Shown piece after piece: positions 25,672-34,903 of a stretch of 64,000 nt of DNA. The first letter of the stretch is position 1. Each line of letters opens with the position of its first letter. Source of the DNA: JADJOY01 sp046331705 [NCBI: bacterium] (lineage in GTDB: Bacteria > JADJOY01); assembly GCA_046331705.1 (NCBI GenBank), contig JAXLQJ010000024.1:1-64000 (forward strand). Direction: 5' to 3'. Under the pieces are notes generated by a model that had not been told where the DNA came from, did not search any database, and saw only the letters and a list, made by a program, of their open reading frames with translations. The position numbers and the translations under genes were made by a program.

Positions 25672-27027
25672 TCAGCCGATGCAGTCGTTGGCGATCAGGT
25701 CGCCCCAAATGTCGTAGTCGGCCTGGAGGAACGGCGGGAACCCGGGCAGGATGGTGATGGGCGTGTACGCCAGCCACACCGCCAGCGATTTGGAAGCGCC
25801 TGGGGGCGCGAGGAGTGCCATGGCGTCCTGGTAGGGATAGGCCAGCGGCTGATTCGTCGCGTTGCGATCGCTCACCCTGAACGGCGAGGCACACACGTTC
25901 GCACCCGTGCCAGCGGCGATGCGCTGCGCGAAGAGCTCGGCGTGTGTTCGATCCATCATGGGCGCGTTCGTGCCGTCATTCACCTGGAACGTGGTGATGA
26001 ACTCGTTCTTCAGCGAATCGAAGGCGAGCGCCGCGGCGCGGATGCCTTCCTCGTTCTCCGGATTCGTGAAGCTGGTGATCTGGAAATCGTTCGTGCCCAC
26101 CTCGGCTCCCGTCGCCGCATCGAGAAACTGGCCGTAAAGCTCCGGGGACGGCTCGAGATTGGTGATGCCCGACGCCCACATGACGAGGTAGCGATTCTCG
26201 GTCGAGCTGAAGGAGACCCGAACCAGCGAGGCTCCGGTCCCAGGTTCGCTCACCGGAAACGCACCGCTCCCGAGCTGTGTACCCGTGGCACCGTCGAGAC
26301 GCAGTGCCCAGACCTGTTGCGGCGGTGCGGAGTCTTGCCTCGATTGCCCCCACGCCACCAGGTACTCATCACCCCCGGGGGTGTACGTGGCGTCGATGGC
26401 CGTCGCACCGCTGCTCGCGAGCAGGATCTCCCCTCCGATGCCCGCCCCGCTCGCGCCGTCGAGGCGTTGCGCCCGTAGGCCCGACTGGCTCCGCCACACG
26501 ACCAGGTATTCGTCGTGGGCCGGGTTGTAGAGCAGACGCAGTGTATTCGGCAGGCTCGTCGCCGCGGTGCTGCCAATCGGAAAGTCGTCGTCGCCGATCG
26601 GAACGCCACTGGGATCGAGACGCTGCCCGTGAATGTGATTGTCGGTTGAAGTCAGCCCAACCCACGTCACGAGGTACTCGTCGTGAAGCGTGTTGTACGC
26701 GGCGGCGGTGTGGCCGTTGTCGGCGGCGAACTGCCCGATCTCGAAACGGGTCTCACCGACGAGCGCGCCCGTGCTCATCGAGACGCGCTGCCCCCGCAGC
26801 TCGGCCTCGTCGGGGAATACGACCGTCGAATCGAACACCACGAGCGCCTCGTCGGCGTTCGGGTTGTACGCCGCTGCGGGCTCCCAGGCGACGGTGCGAT
26901 AGTCGCGATCGTGAAGATCTGGGGAGATCACGATGTCGTCGCTGGTCGTGCAGCCCGCGATCATCGCCGCGCTCGCGAGCGCCGTGCCGAAGCCGACCGC
27001 CTTGTGCATTCGAGTCCACATCCTCAT
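25672..27027 (-). CDS. Repeat lipoprotein (EYLVVW-type repeats)
   Basis: The 451-residue product starts at an ATG at 27027, preceded by GAGGAAAGGG, with a lipoprotein signal GFGTALASAAMIAGC. The rest is built of about 45-residue repeats carrying the pattern YNPAHDEYLVVW...GQRLD, seen for example as YNTLHDEYLVTW, YNPAHDEYLVVW and YTPGGDEYLVAW, likely blades of a beta-propeller. Such proteins are common on the surface of deltaproteobacteria and have no known catalytic role. It converges with the sulfatase-fold gene. Longer in-frame extensions to 27195 lack a ribosome-binding site and would bury the signal. Confidence 0.7.
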   Translation of the reverse strand: MRMWTRMHKAVGFGTALASAAMIAGCTTSDDIVISPDLHDRDYRTVAWEPAAAYNPNADEALVVFDSTVVFPDEAELRGQRVSMSTGALVGETRFEIGQFAADNGHTAAAYNTLHDEYLVTWVGLTSTDNHIHGQRLDPSGVPIGDDDFPIGSTAATSLPNTLRLLYNPAHDEYLVVWRSQSGLRAQRLDGASGAGIGGEILLASSGATAIDATYTPGGDEYLVAWGQSRQDSAPPQQVWALRLDGATGTQLGSGAFPVSEPGTGASLVRVSFSSTENRYLVMWASGITNLEPSPELYGQFLDAATGAEVGTNDFQITSFTNPENEEGIRAAALAFDSLKNEFITTFQVNDGTNAPMMDRTHAELFAQRIAAGTGANVCASPFRVSDRNATNQPLAYPYQDAMALLAPPGASKSLAVWLAYTPITILPGFPPFLQADYDIWGDLIANDCIG

Positions 27028-27470
27028 CGCGTCGTCCCTTTCCTCGTGGCTTTCGCCGTTGGCAATGGCCTGATCGAAATCAGGGTTTTCCTCGTGTGGC
27101 GGGAAACCATCTGCTGGTGCAACTTCGGTATGCCAAGCACCCCCTCGATCGTGCCAAGCAAGAGCGGTACCACACGCGATTCGCGCGGCAGGCAAGCGCC
27201 GGAACGTGCAGCATGCGGCCGCGCGTCCCGCAAAATGCTTGGTTCATGGGCGGATTCGAGGGAGTCGCGGACTCCGTCGCCGGTGGCGGGCTCATCCACC
27301 ACCATGGCGATCGATACGCGAAGCCGACCGCCGCGCGGGATGTGGTGGCGACGAATGGATGCACTCGCAACGATCGTTGCGCGGTCGCGCATCACGTCCG
27401 CTGGAACGAGGTTGCGAACCCGCGCGGCGCGCCGTGGGTCACTCCTCGTACCCCCGGGGTTGGTCTCGGC
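27028..27470. other. Intergenic region upstream of repeat lipoprotein
   Basis: About 440 bases with no supportable gene; it should contain the promoter of the minus-strand lipoprotein. It ends at the decayed paralogue fragment. No repeat or hairpin stands out. Confidence 0.5.
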
Positions 27471-27982
27471 TCAGCGACCGGCACCGCAGCGCCGGCTACG
27501 CCGCATCACGGCTGGCGCGATCGGCGGTCCGAGCAGCCACGCGACCGACGCCTCGGGAGAGCCGAGCGCGCCGCGCACGCGAATGAAGCTCGCGGTGACG
27601 CCCTTCGCGGCGTCCATCGTGACCTGACAGGTTCCCGTACCGGTGCAGCCCGCGCCGCTCCAACCATTGAAAGAGGGAGGCTCTTCGCGATCACCCACAA
27701 CCGCACTCCCGCGAAGGTGCCGCCCGCTCCGAACCCGAACATGTTGTGGATGATGTAGATCGCTTGGCCGTCGACTGCGACGCCCGGGTAGTCGATCCAG
27801 CGATTGGCGCCCGCCACGTTCGTGACGGCGTCGAATCGCGTCACGAGGCCCTACGTGCTCGCACGTTCGGTGAGCCGCTCTTGCGCTCCAAGGGCCACTT
27901 CGTCGTGGGCGCGAGGCGCCGGCGCGGGTCCCCGCGCGACTCGGCCGCCGGCGTCATCGAGCTCTGCTGGCTCGGGTACGTC
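27471..27982 (-). pseudogene. Decayed paralogue of the CTERM-type lipoprotein at 31.8-34.0 kb
   Basis: Three blocks in order match the intact protein encoded at 31820-33979: DVPEPAELDDAGGRVARGP, then FDAVTNVAGANRWIDYPGVA with GFGAGGTFAGVRLWVIAK, then GAGCTGTGTCQVTMDAAKGV with a C-terminal hydrophobic tail. A frameshift or stop separates the first two blocks, and about 230 codons are missing between the second and third, near 27672. The first junction falls where the intact protein has two similar VTQ[FI]DA motifs, suggesting deletion between short repeats. The N-terminus is gone. This is a clear gene relic. Confidence 0.75.
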
Positions 27983-28014
27983 GCTCAGCTCGAGCGTCGC
28001 GTCACGCGCCCATC

Positions 28015-28180
28015 GACGGATCGTGGATGTACATCGACGACGGCCTCGAGCAGGACGTGGAGCGCTACGATCTCGCCAGCGATCCGGGCGAGCGGCTGGA
28101 CTTGACGAGCACACTGCGGGTTCGCGCGGAGGCGTTCGACATCCGGCTCGCCAAGATCCTGGCGCTGCGCGCCTTGCCGC
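28015..28180 (+). pseudogene. C-terminal fragment of a sulfatase-fold paralogue
   Basis: The plus-strand sequence encodes DGSWMYIDDGLEQDVERYDL, then DPGERLDLTSTLRVRAEAFD and IRLAKILALR. These align closely with the C-terminus of the sulfatase-fold protein at 23104-25542 (DGSWKLIDDGREGDIELYDL, IRLAKILELR). Nothing of the catalytic domain precedes it, so it is a truncated duplicate, lying only 33 bases from the other pseudogene. Confidence 0.75.
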
Positions 28181-28282
28181 GCCGGCTCGAATCGGGCTGT
28201 GCTTCGGGCCACGCTCCGGCGCAGCGCTGGTCACGCGCGTCACCCGTCGGTCATCACCGTTTCGCGAGAGGTGGGCACACCC

Positions 28283-30805
28283 ATGAGCTCGAAAAGGAAT
28301 TCATCCAAGCCCGGCGCTCCGGGCACCACGCACCAAGTCGAGTGGGTGGGCGGGCGCTTCTCGATGCCGATCTTCGTGACCGAGCGCGAGCAGCCGTTCC
28401 GGCCCGAGCTCGTGCTCTGGCTCGAGCTTCCCGAGGGCGGGATCGTCGGTTCGACCGTCGAGGATCCGCAGCGTCCCACGCCGTTCGCTCGCACGCTCCG
28501 CGACACGATGGCGAAGCCGCTGGTCGGCCCGCCGCGCCGGCCAACGCTGGTCCGCGTGGCAGATCCCGTGCTCGCGGCGGAGCTCACCGCGGACCTCGAT
28601 CCGACGATCGAGGTCCGTGTCGCGCCGACGCCCGAGCTCGACTTGGTGCAGGAGGACATGTTCAGCCACCTGGGCGAGCGCGGCGAGGAGGTGACGTACC
28701 TCGAGGGCGGGAAGATCGAGCCCGCGCTGGTCGCGGAGCTCTTTCGCGCCGCGGCGCTGCTCTTTCGATCGGCGCCCTGGAAGACCGCATCCGACGAGCC
28801 GCTGCGCATGGACATCGCGGATCTGGGTGTCGAGGGTGCGTGCGTGTCGATCCTCGGCGCCCTCGGCGAGACCTTCGGCCTGGCGGTCTTTCCCTCGCTC
28901 GTGGCGTACGAGGCCTTCATCGACGCTGGCGGCCGTCACGCCGACGATCCCGACGGCGCCGACGATCCCGAGAGCCCGGTGGACTTGGGGACCTCGGTGC
29001 TCTGGCTCACCTTCGAGCGCGGGGCCGAGCTCTCCCCCGCCCAGCGCCGCGAGATCGTGAAGCACGGCTGGGAGGTGGCGTCGCCCGAGAGCTATCCGCG
29101 ACTTCAGCATCCCGAGCGCGACGGCGTCTGCCGGCCCCTCACGGCCCACGACATTCGCGTCGTGAGCGCGTGCGCGCGCACCGTCGGCACCTTCGTGATG
29201 CGGAACGCGCGTCATTTCTCGGGCGAATCCGAGGAACCCGTCTCCGAGTCGATCTCCGGCGAGAGCTCCCCGACGGTGCGCTTCACCGCTCCCTACGAAG
29301 CGTTCGGTGCTTTCGAGGCAGTCGAGGCCGATCCGCTGCCTCCGATCCAAGCCGCGCCAAAGCCATCGCTGCCGGCCGCCGTGGTCGGCGGGCCGGCGGT
29401 CGCGCGCAACGCGCCGTGCCCCTGCGGCAGCGGGAAGAAGTACAAGAAATGCCACCTGCCGATCGACGAGGCGGGTCGGCGCAGTCGCGGCCCCTCCACC
29501 GATCCGAGCGCGTCCACGAGATGGGTGCTGCCACGTTCCGCCGACGTGCCTGCCGGTGTCGGCGCATCCAGGGCAATCCACGAGCTCGATGCTCGGCTCG
29601 CCGAATCGCTGCTGCGCTTCGCGCGGGATCGATTCCCGGCCGAGTGGCACGAGATCACGGCGAGTTGGCGCCGCGATCCCCTCGCAGCGCAGCATCGTGG
29701 GCCGTTGAGCCTCTACCACTCGAAGATCCATGGTGCGTCGGTCGCCGAGCACTTCGCGGCCGAGCGCGGCGCGCGTCTCACTGCACGCGAGCGCGGTTGG
29801 CTCGACGCCCAGCGGGCCGCGTGGCTCTCGGTGTGGGAAGTCGTGGCGTTGGACCGCGGTCGAGGGATGACCGTGAAGGATCTGCTCACCAACGAGACGC
29901 GCGAGGTCCTGGAATCGAGCGCCTCGAGGACGCTGTTCGAGCGGCACGCGATCTTGGGACGCGTCGCCGAGTACGAGGGAATCGCCGTGTTCGCCGGCAT
30001 GCACTCGCGACCGCTCGAGCCGCGCGATGCCGCCGCGGTCGTGCTCGCCGCGCGGACGAAGCTGCGACGGAAGACCGCGATACCGATCGATCGCCTGCGC
30101 GACGAGGCGATCGTCGAGTATCTCACCAAGCGGTGGGAGCAAGCGGTCGCCGACGCAGACCTGCGAAGCTCGACTCCTCCACAGCTCTTCAACACGGACG
30201 GAGACGAGCTGCTGCTCACCGTGGATCATTTCGACGTCGATCCCGCGGCGCGCTCGCAGGTGCTGGCTCGGATCGCGAAGATCGAGGAAGCGGACGAGAC
30301 CCAGACGGACGGCGACGAGGACGTGATCCCATTCGTGCAAGCGGCGAGCGCGCAGGCGGGCGGGCTCGAAACCGTGCTCACGGGGCGTGTGTGCGTGCGC
30401 GATGACAAGCTCAGGATCGAGACCAACTCGATTCGTCGCGCCGACCGCTTGCGCGCGCGAGTCGAGAAAGCCTGTGGTGATCGGATTCGTTTCCGGACAC
30501 GCGAGCACACCGATCCCACCTCGCCTCAGGTTCGAGAGCGCGTGAGGCGCACGAGTGCGTCACCCATGCCGCCGGAAGCGGAGGCCCTGGTGCGCGCCGC
30601 GAAAGAGCGGCACTACGCCGACTGGGTCGACTTCCCGATCCCGGCGCTGGGCGGGCTGACGCCGCGCGAGGCGATTCGCTCGCGCCGCGGTCGCGAGGCG
30701 GTCGACGTGATGCTGAAGCAGATGGAAAGCCTCGAAGCCCGCCTGCCGGAATCGCAGCGCTTCGATGTGGGCAAGCTGCGGGCAGCGCTCGCGCTGCCCG
30801 GATAG
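28283..30805 (+). CDS. SEC-C motif protein with C-terminal toxin-binding-like segment
   Basis: The 840-residue protein carries a SEC-C zinc motif, APCPCGSGKKYKKCH, at about residue 378-392, usually a protein- or ribosome-interaction module. The N-terminal 300 residues are unknown, beginning with VEWVGGRFSMPIFVTE. The C-terminus (PALGGLTPREAIRSRRGREA) resembles the short element found at the end of other SEC-C and Xre/MbcA-type proteins. No catalytic motif is visible. The start ATG at 28283 has GAGAGG 12 bases upstream; longer frames run into the pseudogene. The role is undetermined; a regulatory or chaperone-like function is inference only. Confidence 0.65.
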   Translation: MSSKRNSSKPGAPGTTHQVEWVGGRFSMPIFVTEREQPFRPELVLWLELPEGGIVGSTVEDPQRPTPFARTLRDTMAKPLVGPPRRPTLVRVADPVLAAELTADLDPTIEVRVAPTPELDLVQEDMFSHLGERGEEVTYLEGGKIEPALVAELFRAAALLFRSAPWKTASDEPLRMDIADLGVEGACVSILGALGETFGLAVFPSLVAYEAFIDAGGRHADDPDGADDPESPVDLGTSVLWLTFERGAELSPAQRREIVKHGWEVASPESYPRLQHPERDGVCRPLTAHDIRVVSACARTVGTFVMRNARHFSGESEEPVSESISGESSPTVRFTAPYEAFGAFEAVEADPLPPIQAAPKPSLPAAVVGGPAVARNAPCPCGSGKKYKKCHLPIDEAGRRSRGPSTDPSASTRWVLPRSADVPAGVGASRAIHELDARLAESLLRFARDRFPAEWHEITASWRRDPLAAQHRGPLSLYHSKIHGASVAEHFAAERGARLTARERGWLDAQRAAWLSVWEVVALDRGRGMTVKDLLTNETREVLESSASRTLFERHAILGRVAEYEGIAVFAGMHSRPLEPRDAAAVVLAARTKLRRKTAIPIDRLRDEAIVEYLTKRWEQAVADADLRSSTPPQLFNTDGDELLLTVDHFDVDPAARSQVLARIAKIEEADETQTDGDEDVIPFVQAASAQAGGLETVLTGRVCVRDDKLRIETNSIRRADRLRARVEKACGDRIRFRTREHTDPTSPQVRERVRRTSASPMPPEAEALVRAAKERHYADWVDFPIPALGGLTPREAIRSRRGREAVDVMLKQMESLEARLPESQRFDVGKLRAALALPG

Positions 30806-30820
30806 CTGCACGTGCCAACC

Positions 30821-30835
30821 GCGGCCGACGGCCGC
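30821..30835. terminator. Hairpin between convergent genes
   Basis: GCGGCC-GAC-GGCCGC forms a 6-bp stem with a 3-base loop in the 32-base gap between the SEC-C gene and the convergent Rieske gene. A second, 9-bp hairpin (30780-30799) lies over the last codons of the SEC-C gene. Confidence 0.45.
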
Positions 30836-30837
30836 CG

Positions 30838-31815
30838 TCACTCGGGATAGAACTGGCGCACGTAGCTGCGGAAGAGGCCGATGGGGCCGTCGCCCCGGGC
30901 CAGCAGCGGGCGCTCGACGTGGGTCTTGTGCGCCCAGATCTCGCGGTCCTGGAGCACGTCCCCCACGATCTTGCGCAGCAGAAAGCGTTCGAGGAGCGCG
31001 CGCGCCCACGGCAGCGCGAGCACGCGGCCGAGCGCGGTGCTCGGCGCCGGGCGCGCGCGCTCCGAGCAGAGTCCGATCGTGAAGTCGAAGCGGCCGTCCT
31101 CGATGGGTGCGCACAGGAGCAGGATCAGGCAGCGCAGGTCCAGCTCGCGCACGGTGAGGTCGGTGAGCGAGTAGCCCAGGCCGTGGATCTGCGTGTCGAA
31201 GACACTCGAGATCGTGCCGAAGCGGCGTCCGAACGGGCTCGCGCGATCGAAGCCGAAGCGTGTGTAGAGCACTCGCTCGGCCACCCGGATCTCCGGATCG
31301 CGCAGGTTCGTGTAGCGGTGCACGGCCGCGAAATGACCGAGGTCCACGCCGTTCTCGGCGGCGTCCTGAACGTGGCCGGAGAGCGCGAGCGTGACCCAGC
31401 GCGGCTCGGTGAAGCCGCTGCGATCGGGCTCGGGTGGCGACCAGTCCGGCGACGCGCGACGGGCACTGACGAACACCATCACCTGCCCGGCGAGCTCGCG
31501 CAGCGGCCAGGTTTCCAGGCACGCCTGCGGCGCCGTCGGGTCGGCGTACTCGGTGGATACGCAGCGACCGTCGACGCCGTAGCGAAAGCCATGGAACGGG
31601 CAGCGCAACGTCTCGCCGACCACCCGCCCACCGTGACCGAGATGAGCGCCGAGGTGCGGGCAATGTGGCCCCACCACCGCCAGCCGCCCGGACTCGGAGC
31701 GAAACACCACCAGCTCGCGCCCCGCGAGCTTTCGGACGATCACCGCGCCGCGCGGGACGTCGCGCGACGCAGCGATCCGAAACCACCCGTCCGGAAAGGG
31801 TGAGCGCGTCGCCAC
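30838..31815 (-). CDS. Rieske non-heme iron oxygenase (steroid-hydroxylase-like)
   Basis: The 325-residue protein has the N-terminal Rieske cluster motif with C52/H54 (HCPHLGAHLG) and C72/H75 (RCPFHGF), and the mononuclear iron site NGVDLGHFAAVH with D158, H161 and H166. Overall length and the C-terminal region fit the class containing KshA and the cholesterol-desaturase-like DAF-36 group. It therefore likely hydroxylates or desaturates a hydrophobic, perhaps sterol-like, substrate using a separate reductase, which is not encoded here. It starts 4 bases after the stop of the lipoprotein gene upstream, so the two may be co-transcribed, although a functional link is unclear. Confidence 0.8.
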   Translation of the reverse strand: MATRSPFPDGWFRIAASRDVPRGAVIVRKLAGRELVVFRSESGRLAVVGPHCPHLGAHLGHGGRVVGETLRCPFHGFRYGVDGRCVSTEYADPTAPQACLETWPLRELAGQVMVFVSARRASPDWSPPEPDRSGFTEPRWVTLALSGHVQDAAENGVDLGHFAAVHRYTNLRDPEIRVAERVLYTRFGFDRASPFGRRFGTISSVFDTQIHGLGYSLTDLTVRELDLRCLILLLCAPIEDGRFDFTIGLCSERARPAPSTALGRVLALPWARALLERFLLRKIVGDVLQDREIWAHKTHVERPLLARGDGPIGLFRSYVRQFYPE

Positions 31816-31819
31816 GCGA

Positions 31820-33979
31820 TCACCGCTGCGAGCGGGCGCGCTGCCGCGGTCGCGCCAGCATCGGCGCGAGCAGCAACCCGAGCAGCACCGCCGCCGTTGC
31901 CGAGGGTGAGCCGATGGCGCCGCACACGCCGTTGAAGTTGGCGGTCACGCTCTTCGCTGCGTCCATCGTCACCTGACACGGCGCCGTTCCCGCGCAACCC
32001 GCGCCGGTGAAGCCCGTGAAGGTCGAGCCGGAGGAGGGCAACGCGCTCAGCGTCACCACGGTCCCGGCGTGGAAGCTCGCCGCGCAGGTGGCGCCGCAAG
32101 CGATCCCCGCCGGCGCGCTCGTCACCGTACCCGCCCCGGGGCCGGACTTGGTCACCGTGAGCGCGAACGTCGGCGGACACGTCTTGCCCCAGGTCGTCGC
32201 CCAGCGGCCGTCCTCGCCCGAGATGACCGTGCCGCGCGTCATCGCGTGCTCGTTGAAGACCCACGCGCAATCGTCGACCGGGTCGAGGGCGGTGCTCGTG
32301 TAATCCCCCCAACGGTTCCGCGTGGCGCCGAACTTGCGCACGTAGAAGTCGGTGCCCGCGTGAAGCTCCGCGGGAGCGCGGGTGGTCCCCGCGGCATCGC
32401 CAGCGACGCGCATCGTCCAGTAGCTGCCCGGGAAGATCGTGGGCGCCGACGCGGAGAAGCCGAAGAAGGCGTCCCCCACCGAGCTCACCGCGAGGGACGG
32501 ATAGAACGTGGAGGCGCCCGCGGCGATGGACTCGCCGCCGATGTTCCCTTGATCCACCACCACGGGACTCGTGAGGTTGCTGGTGTCGATCCTCACCCAA
32601 TGCGCCGTCGTCTGGCCGGCGTCGGGATCGCCGGCGCGCGGACGGACGTGGAACGTCGACCACAGCGAGCCGGCCCTCCACACGGCCGTGAGGGTGCGGC
32701 GATCGCCGACGTTCACGGCGGTCGCCGAGCCCGACTGCGGCGCGTCGACGAGCGGCAGCGTGTTGTCGTCGATGGTACCCATCGAGATCACGTGTTGCGT
32801 GATCGTCGGCGAGCCGATCGGATCGTCGATCCGCGCGAGCTGCAGGACCTGAGCTCCGCTCAAGGTCGCGCCGCCGTACGCGACGAAGAACGTGCCGACG
32901 CCCGCCGGCAGCGCGCCGAACGTCGCCGCGGGCTGGGTGGTGGTGGCGCTGCCGCCGCCCGCGTACGGATCGAGCTTGGACACGGTGGCGACACCGCCCG
33001 AGTAGAACGGCGCCTTGGCGATCACCCACAGCCGCACTCCCGTGAAGGTCCCGCCCGCGCCGAACCCGAACATGTTGCCGGTCACGTAGATCGCCTGGGG
33101 ATCGACCGCGACGCCGGGGTAGTCGATCCAGCGATCCGCGCCCGCGATGTTGGTGAGCGCGTCGATCTGGGTGACGAACCAGGTGCCGTTGGGATCGCCG
33201 TCGTCCGACACGCCGACGAAGATCCGGGACGTGTTGGAGGCGTCGCCCAGCGCGGTATCCGTCCGTTCGATCACGACCAGCACGAAGCGATTCGCGTACG
33301 GGTCGTAGACGATCTTGGGATCGAAGGTCAGCGTGAGCGGGCCGAGGCTCGCGAAGAAGCTCTTGAGGCTCGCGATGAACGTTCGCGTGCCGGTCTTGGT
33401 GTAGAACTCGACGAGCGAGTTGACGGCGTCCACCACGTGGCTCGCGCCGACCGCGCCGCTCGGATCGGGCGGGATGACGTAGAAGCCCGTGTTGTACGTG
33501 GGGTTCGAGTCGAAGTTGGCGGCGTCGAATTGCGTGACGAGGGCGCTGCTCACCGCACGGGCGCCCGCGGCGCTTGCCTCGACCTCCGGCGTGTCACGGG
33601 GGCGGCGAAGCGAGACCGGACCGCGCACGCCGCGACCGCCGGCCTCGTCGAGCTCCTCGGGCTCGGGCACGTCGGTCGGCATCACCGCCGCGCTCGCCGC
33701 TCGATCCGCGATCACGTACGTCACCTTGGGCTCGTCGACCTGGCTGGGCACGGCCACGGTCGTCACACCTGCTCTCGGCGGCTCGGCCGGCTGGCTCGAC
33801 GGTGTCGGCGGATAGACGATCGGCCCCGCTGCGCCGCCGTCGTGACTCGCGGCTTGCGCCGCTGCCGCTGGCGGCGTCGTCGGCCTCCCCGATCGGCAAC
33901 CGGAGATGCCCACGCACGCGAGCACGGCGAGCATCGCCGTCACACCGGAAACGCGAGCCGACCTTCGACGAATCGTCAC
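31820..33979 (-). CDS. Lipoprotein with bacterial-repeat domain and C-terminal hydrophobic tail
   Basis: The 719-residue product starts at GTG 33979 with a lipoprotein signal (MLAVLACVGISGC). A Pro/Ala-rich linker is followed by a propeller-like domain of about 400 residues (FDPKIVYDPYANRFVLVV, DRWIDYPGVAVD). Next comes a PF18998-type repeat (ALTVTKSGPGAGTVTS to CQVTMDAAKSVTANF), and then a Cys, a hydrophobic segment (ATAAVLLGLLLAPML) and an Arg-rich end. The tail resembles MYXO-CTERM-like sorting signals. An N-terminal lipobox plus a C-terminal membrane segment in one protein is unusual. A heavily deleted paralogue lies at 27.5-28.0 kb. Confidence 0.7.
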   Translation of the reverse strand: MTIRRRSARVSGVTAMLAVLACVGISGCRSGRPTTPPAAAAQAASHDGGAAGPIVYPPTPSSQPAEPPRAGVTTVAVPSQVDEPKVTYVIADRAASAAVMPTDVPEPEELDEAGGRGVRGPVSLRRPRDTPEVEASAAGARAVSSALVTQFDAANFDSNPTYNTGFYVIPPDPSGAVGASHVVDAVNSLVEFYTKTGTRTFIASLKSFFASLGPLTLTFDPKIVYDPYANRFVLVVIERTDTALGDASNTSRIFVGVSDDGDPNGTWFVTQIDALTNIAGADRWIDYPGVAVDPQAIYVTGNMFGFGAGGTFTGVRLWVIAKAPFYSGGVATVSKLDPYAGGGSATTTQPAATFGALPAGVGTFFVAYGGATLSGAQVLQLARIDDPIGSPTITQHVISMGTIDDNTLPLVDAPQSGSATAVNVGDRRTLTAVWRAGSLWSTFHVRPRAGDPDAGQTTAHWVRIDTSNLTSPVVVDQGNIGGESIAAGASTFYPSLAVSSVGDAFFGFSASAPTIFPGSYWTMRVAGDAAGTTRAPAELHAGTDFYVRKFGATRNRWGDYTSTALDPVDDCAWVFNEHAMTRGTVISGEDGRWATTWGKTCPPTFALTVTKSGPGAGTVTSAPAGIACGATCAASFHAGTVVTLSALPSSGSTFTGFTGAGCAGTAPCQVTMDAAKSVTANFNGVCGAIGSPSATAAVLLGLLLAPMLARPRQRARSQR

Positions 33980-34138
33980 GGTAGCCGCTCCTTCGACCCG
34001 CGCGTCCGCGCCGAGGGCGGCCGTGGATGCGGGTCGACACCGAATCTCGCGAAGAAGAGGGGCTTCTCCGTGCCCTTCGATCTTGCGAACGCGCGACGCG
34101 CCCAGTCAAGGCGATTCGACGCGCCGATCCGGGCAAGC

Positions 34139-34819
34139 TCACCCGCCGTCGCAGCAACCGTTCGTCGCGGGCGGCGTCAGCGTGTCGAGCGCGGGAGCCG
34201 CGGCCACCAGCGCGGGCACCGGATCGTCCACGCCCTCGAGGATCAACCGTTCGAAGGTGGGCCAATCGAAGTTCGCGCCGGGATCGCTCCGTCGCGACGG
34301 ATCGAGCTTTGCGTGGGAGACGACGTCCACGAGGTTCGGATACTTGGCCCAGCAGTAGCGAACGATGCGCGCCGTCGCCTCGAGCTGCCACGCGGAGAAC
34401 GGGTCGTTCTGCTGCGCGTTCACGACCTCGATCCCCAGCGACCAGTGGTTGACGCGCTTCGCGCCTCCGTTCACGTCGGGGTGCGAAGCGGCGTTGCGAA
34501 CGTGCCAAGCGGCCAACGCCTCCGGAACGCACGCCCACACCAGCTTGCCGTGCTGGGGCTCGTCCTCGTCGGGAACGAGCCAATGGAAGGAGGCCGGGTT
34601 CTCGGCTCTCGCCATCACCGAGACCGCGCCCGCCGACGAGCTGCCCGCCGTCGCGTGGATGACGACCGCGACGACCCCGTGAATGGGATCGACCGAGCGC
34701 TTGGTGGTGCAGCTCGCCCAATGGGGCCCGACGCCCGGGTACCACGGATCGCCGAGCGCGATCTCGGCGGGGCGTTTCGACTTCGGCAAGGCGAGGTGAT
34801 AGGTGCGTGGATCAGGCAT
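34139..34819 (-). CDS. N-acetylmuramoyl-L-alanine amidase (Amidase_2)
   Basis: The 226-residue product is an AmpD/peptidoglycan-recognition-type zinc amidase: VVAVVIHATAG supplies the first His, SLGIEVVN the core strand and conserved Glu, and VVSHAKLDPSRRSDPG the second His and the Asp ligand. It would cleave the bond between muramic acid and the stem peptide. No signal peptide is visible, so it may be cytoplasmic recycling-type or exported by another route. It lies 84 bases downstream of the acetate kinase-PduL gene on the same strand. Confidence 0.85.
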   Translation of the reverse strand: MPDPRTYHLALPKSKRPAEIALGDPWYPGVGPHWASCTTKRSVDPIHGVVAVVIHATAGSSSAGAVSVMARAENPASFHWLVPDEDEPQHGKLVWACVPEALAAWHVRNAASHPDVNGGAKRVNHWSLGIEVVNAQQNDPFSAWQLEATARIVRYCWAKYPNLVDVVSHAKLDPSRRSDPGANFDWPTFERLILEGVDDPVPALVAAAPALDTLTPPATNGCCDGG

Positions 34820-34903
34820 CGCTGCATTCTCCTTGGAAGGGTTGCGCCGCTTCCGGGCGGCGCCGTGCCGCCGCCACGCGACGGCCGCCGACCGAGGGCC
34901 CGG

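Noticed and set aside
28301-30508. 735-codon minus-strand frame
   Set aside because: Antisense to the SEC-C gene, whose CPCGSGKKYKKC motif is decisive for the plus strand.
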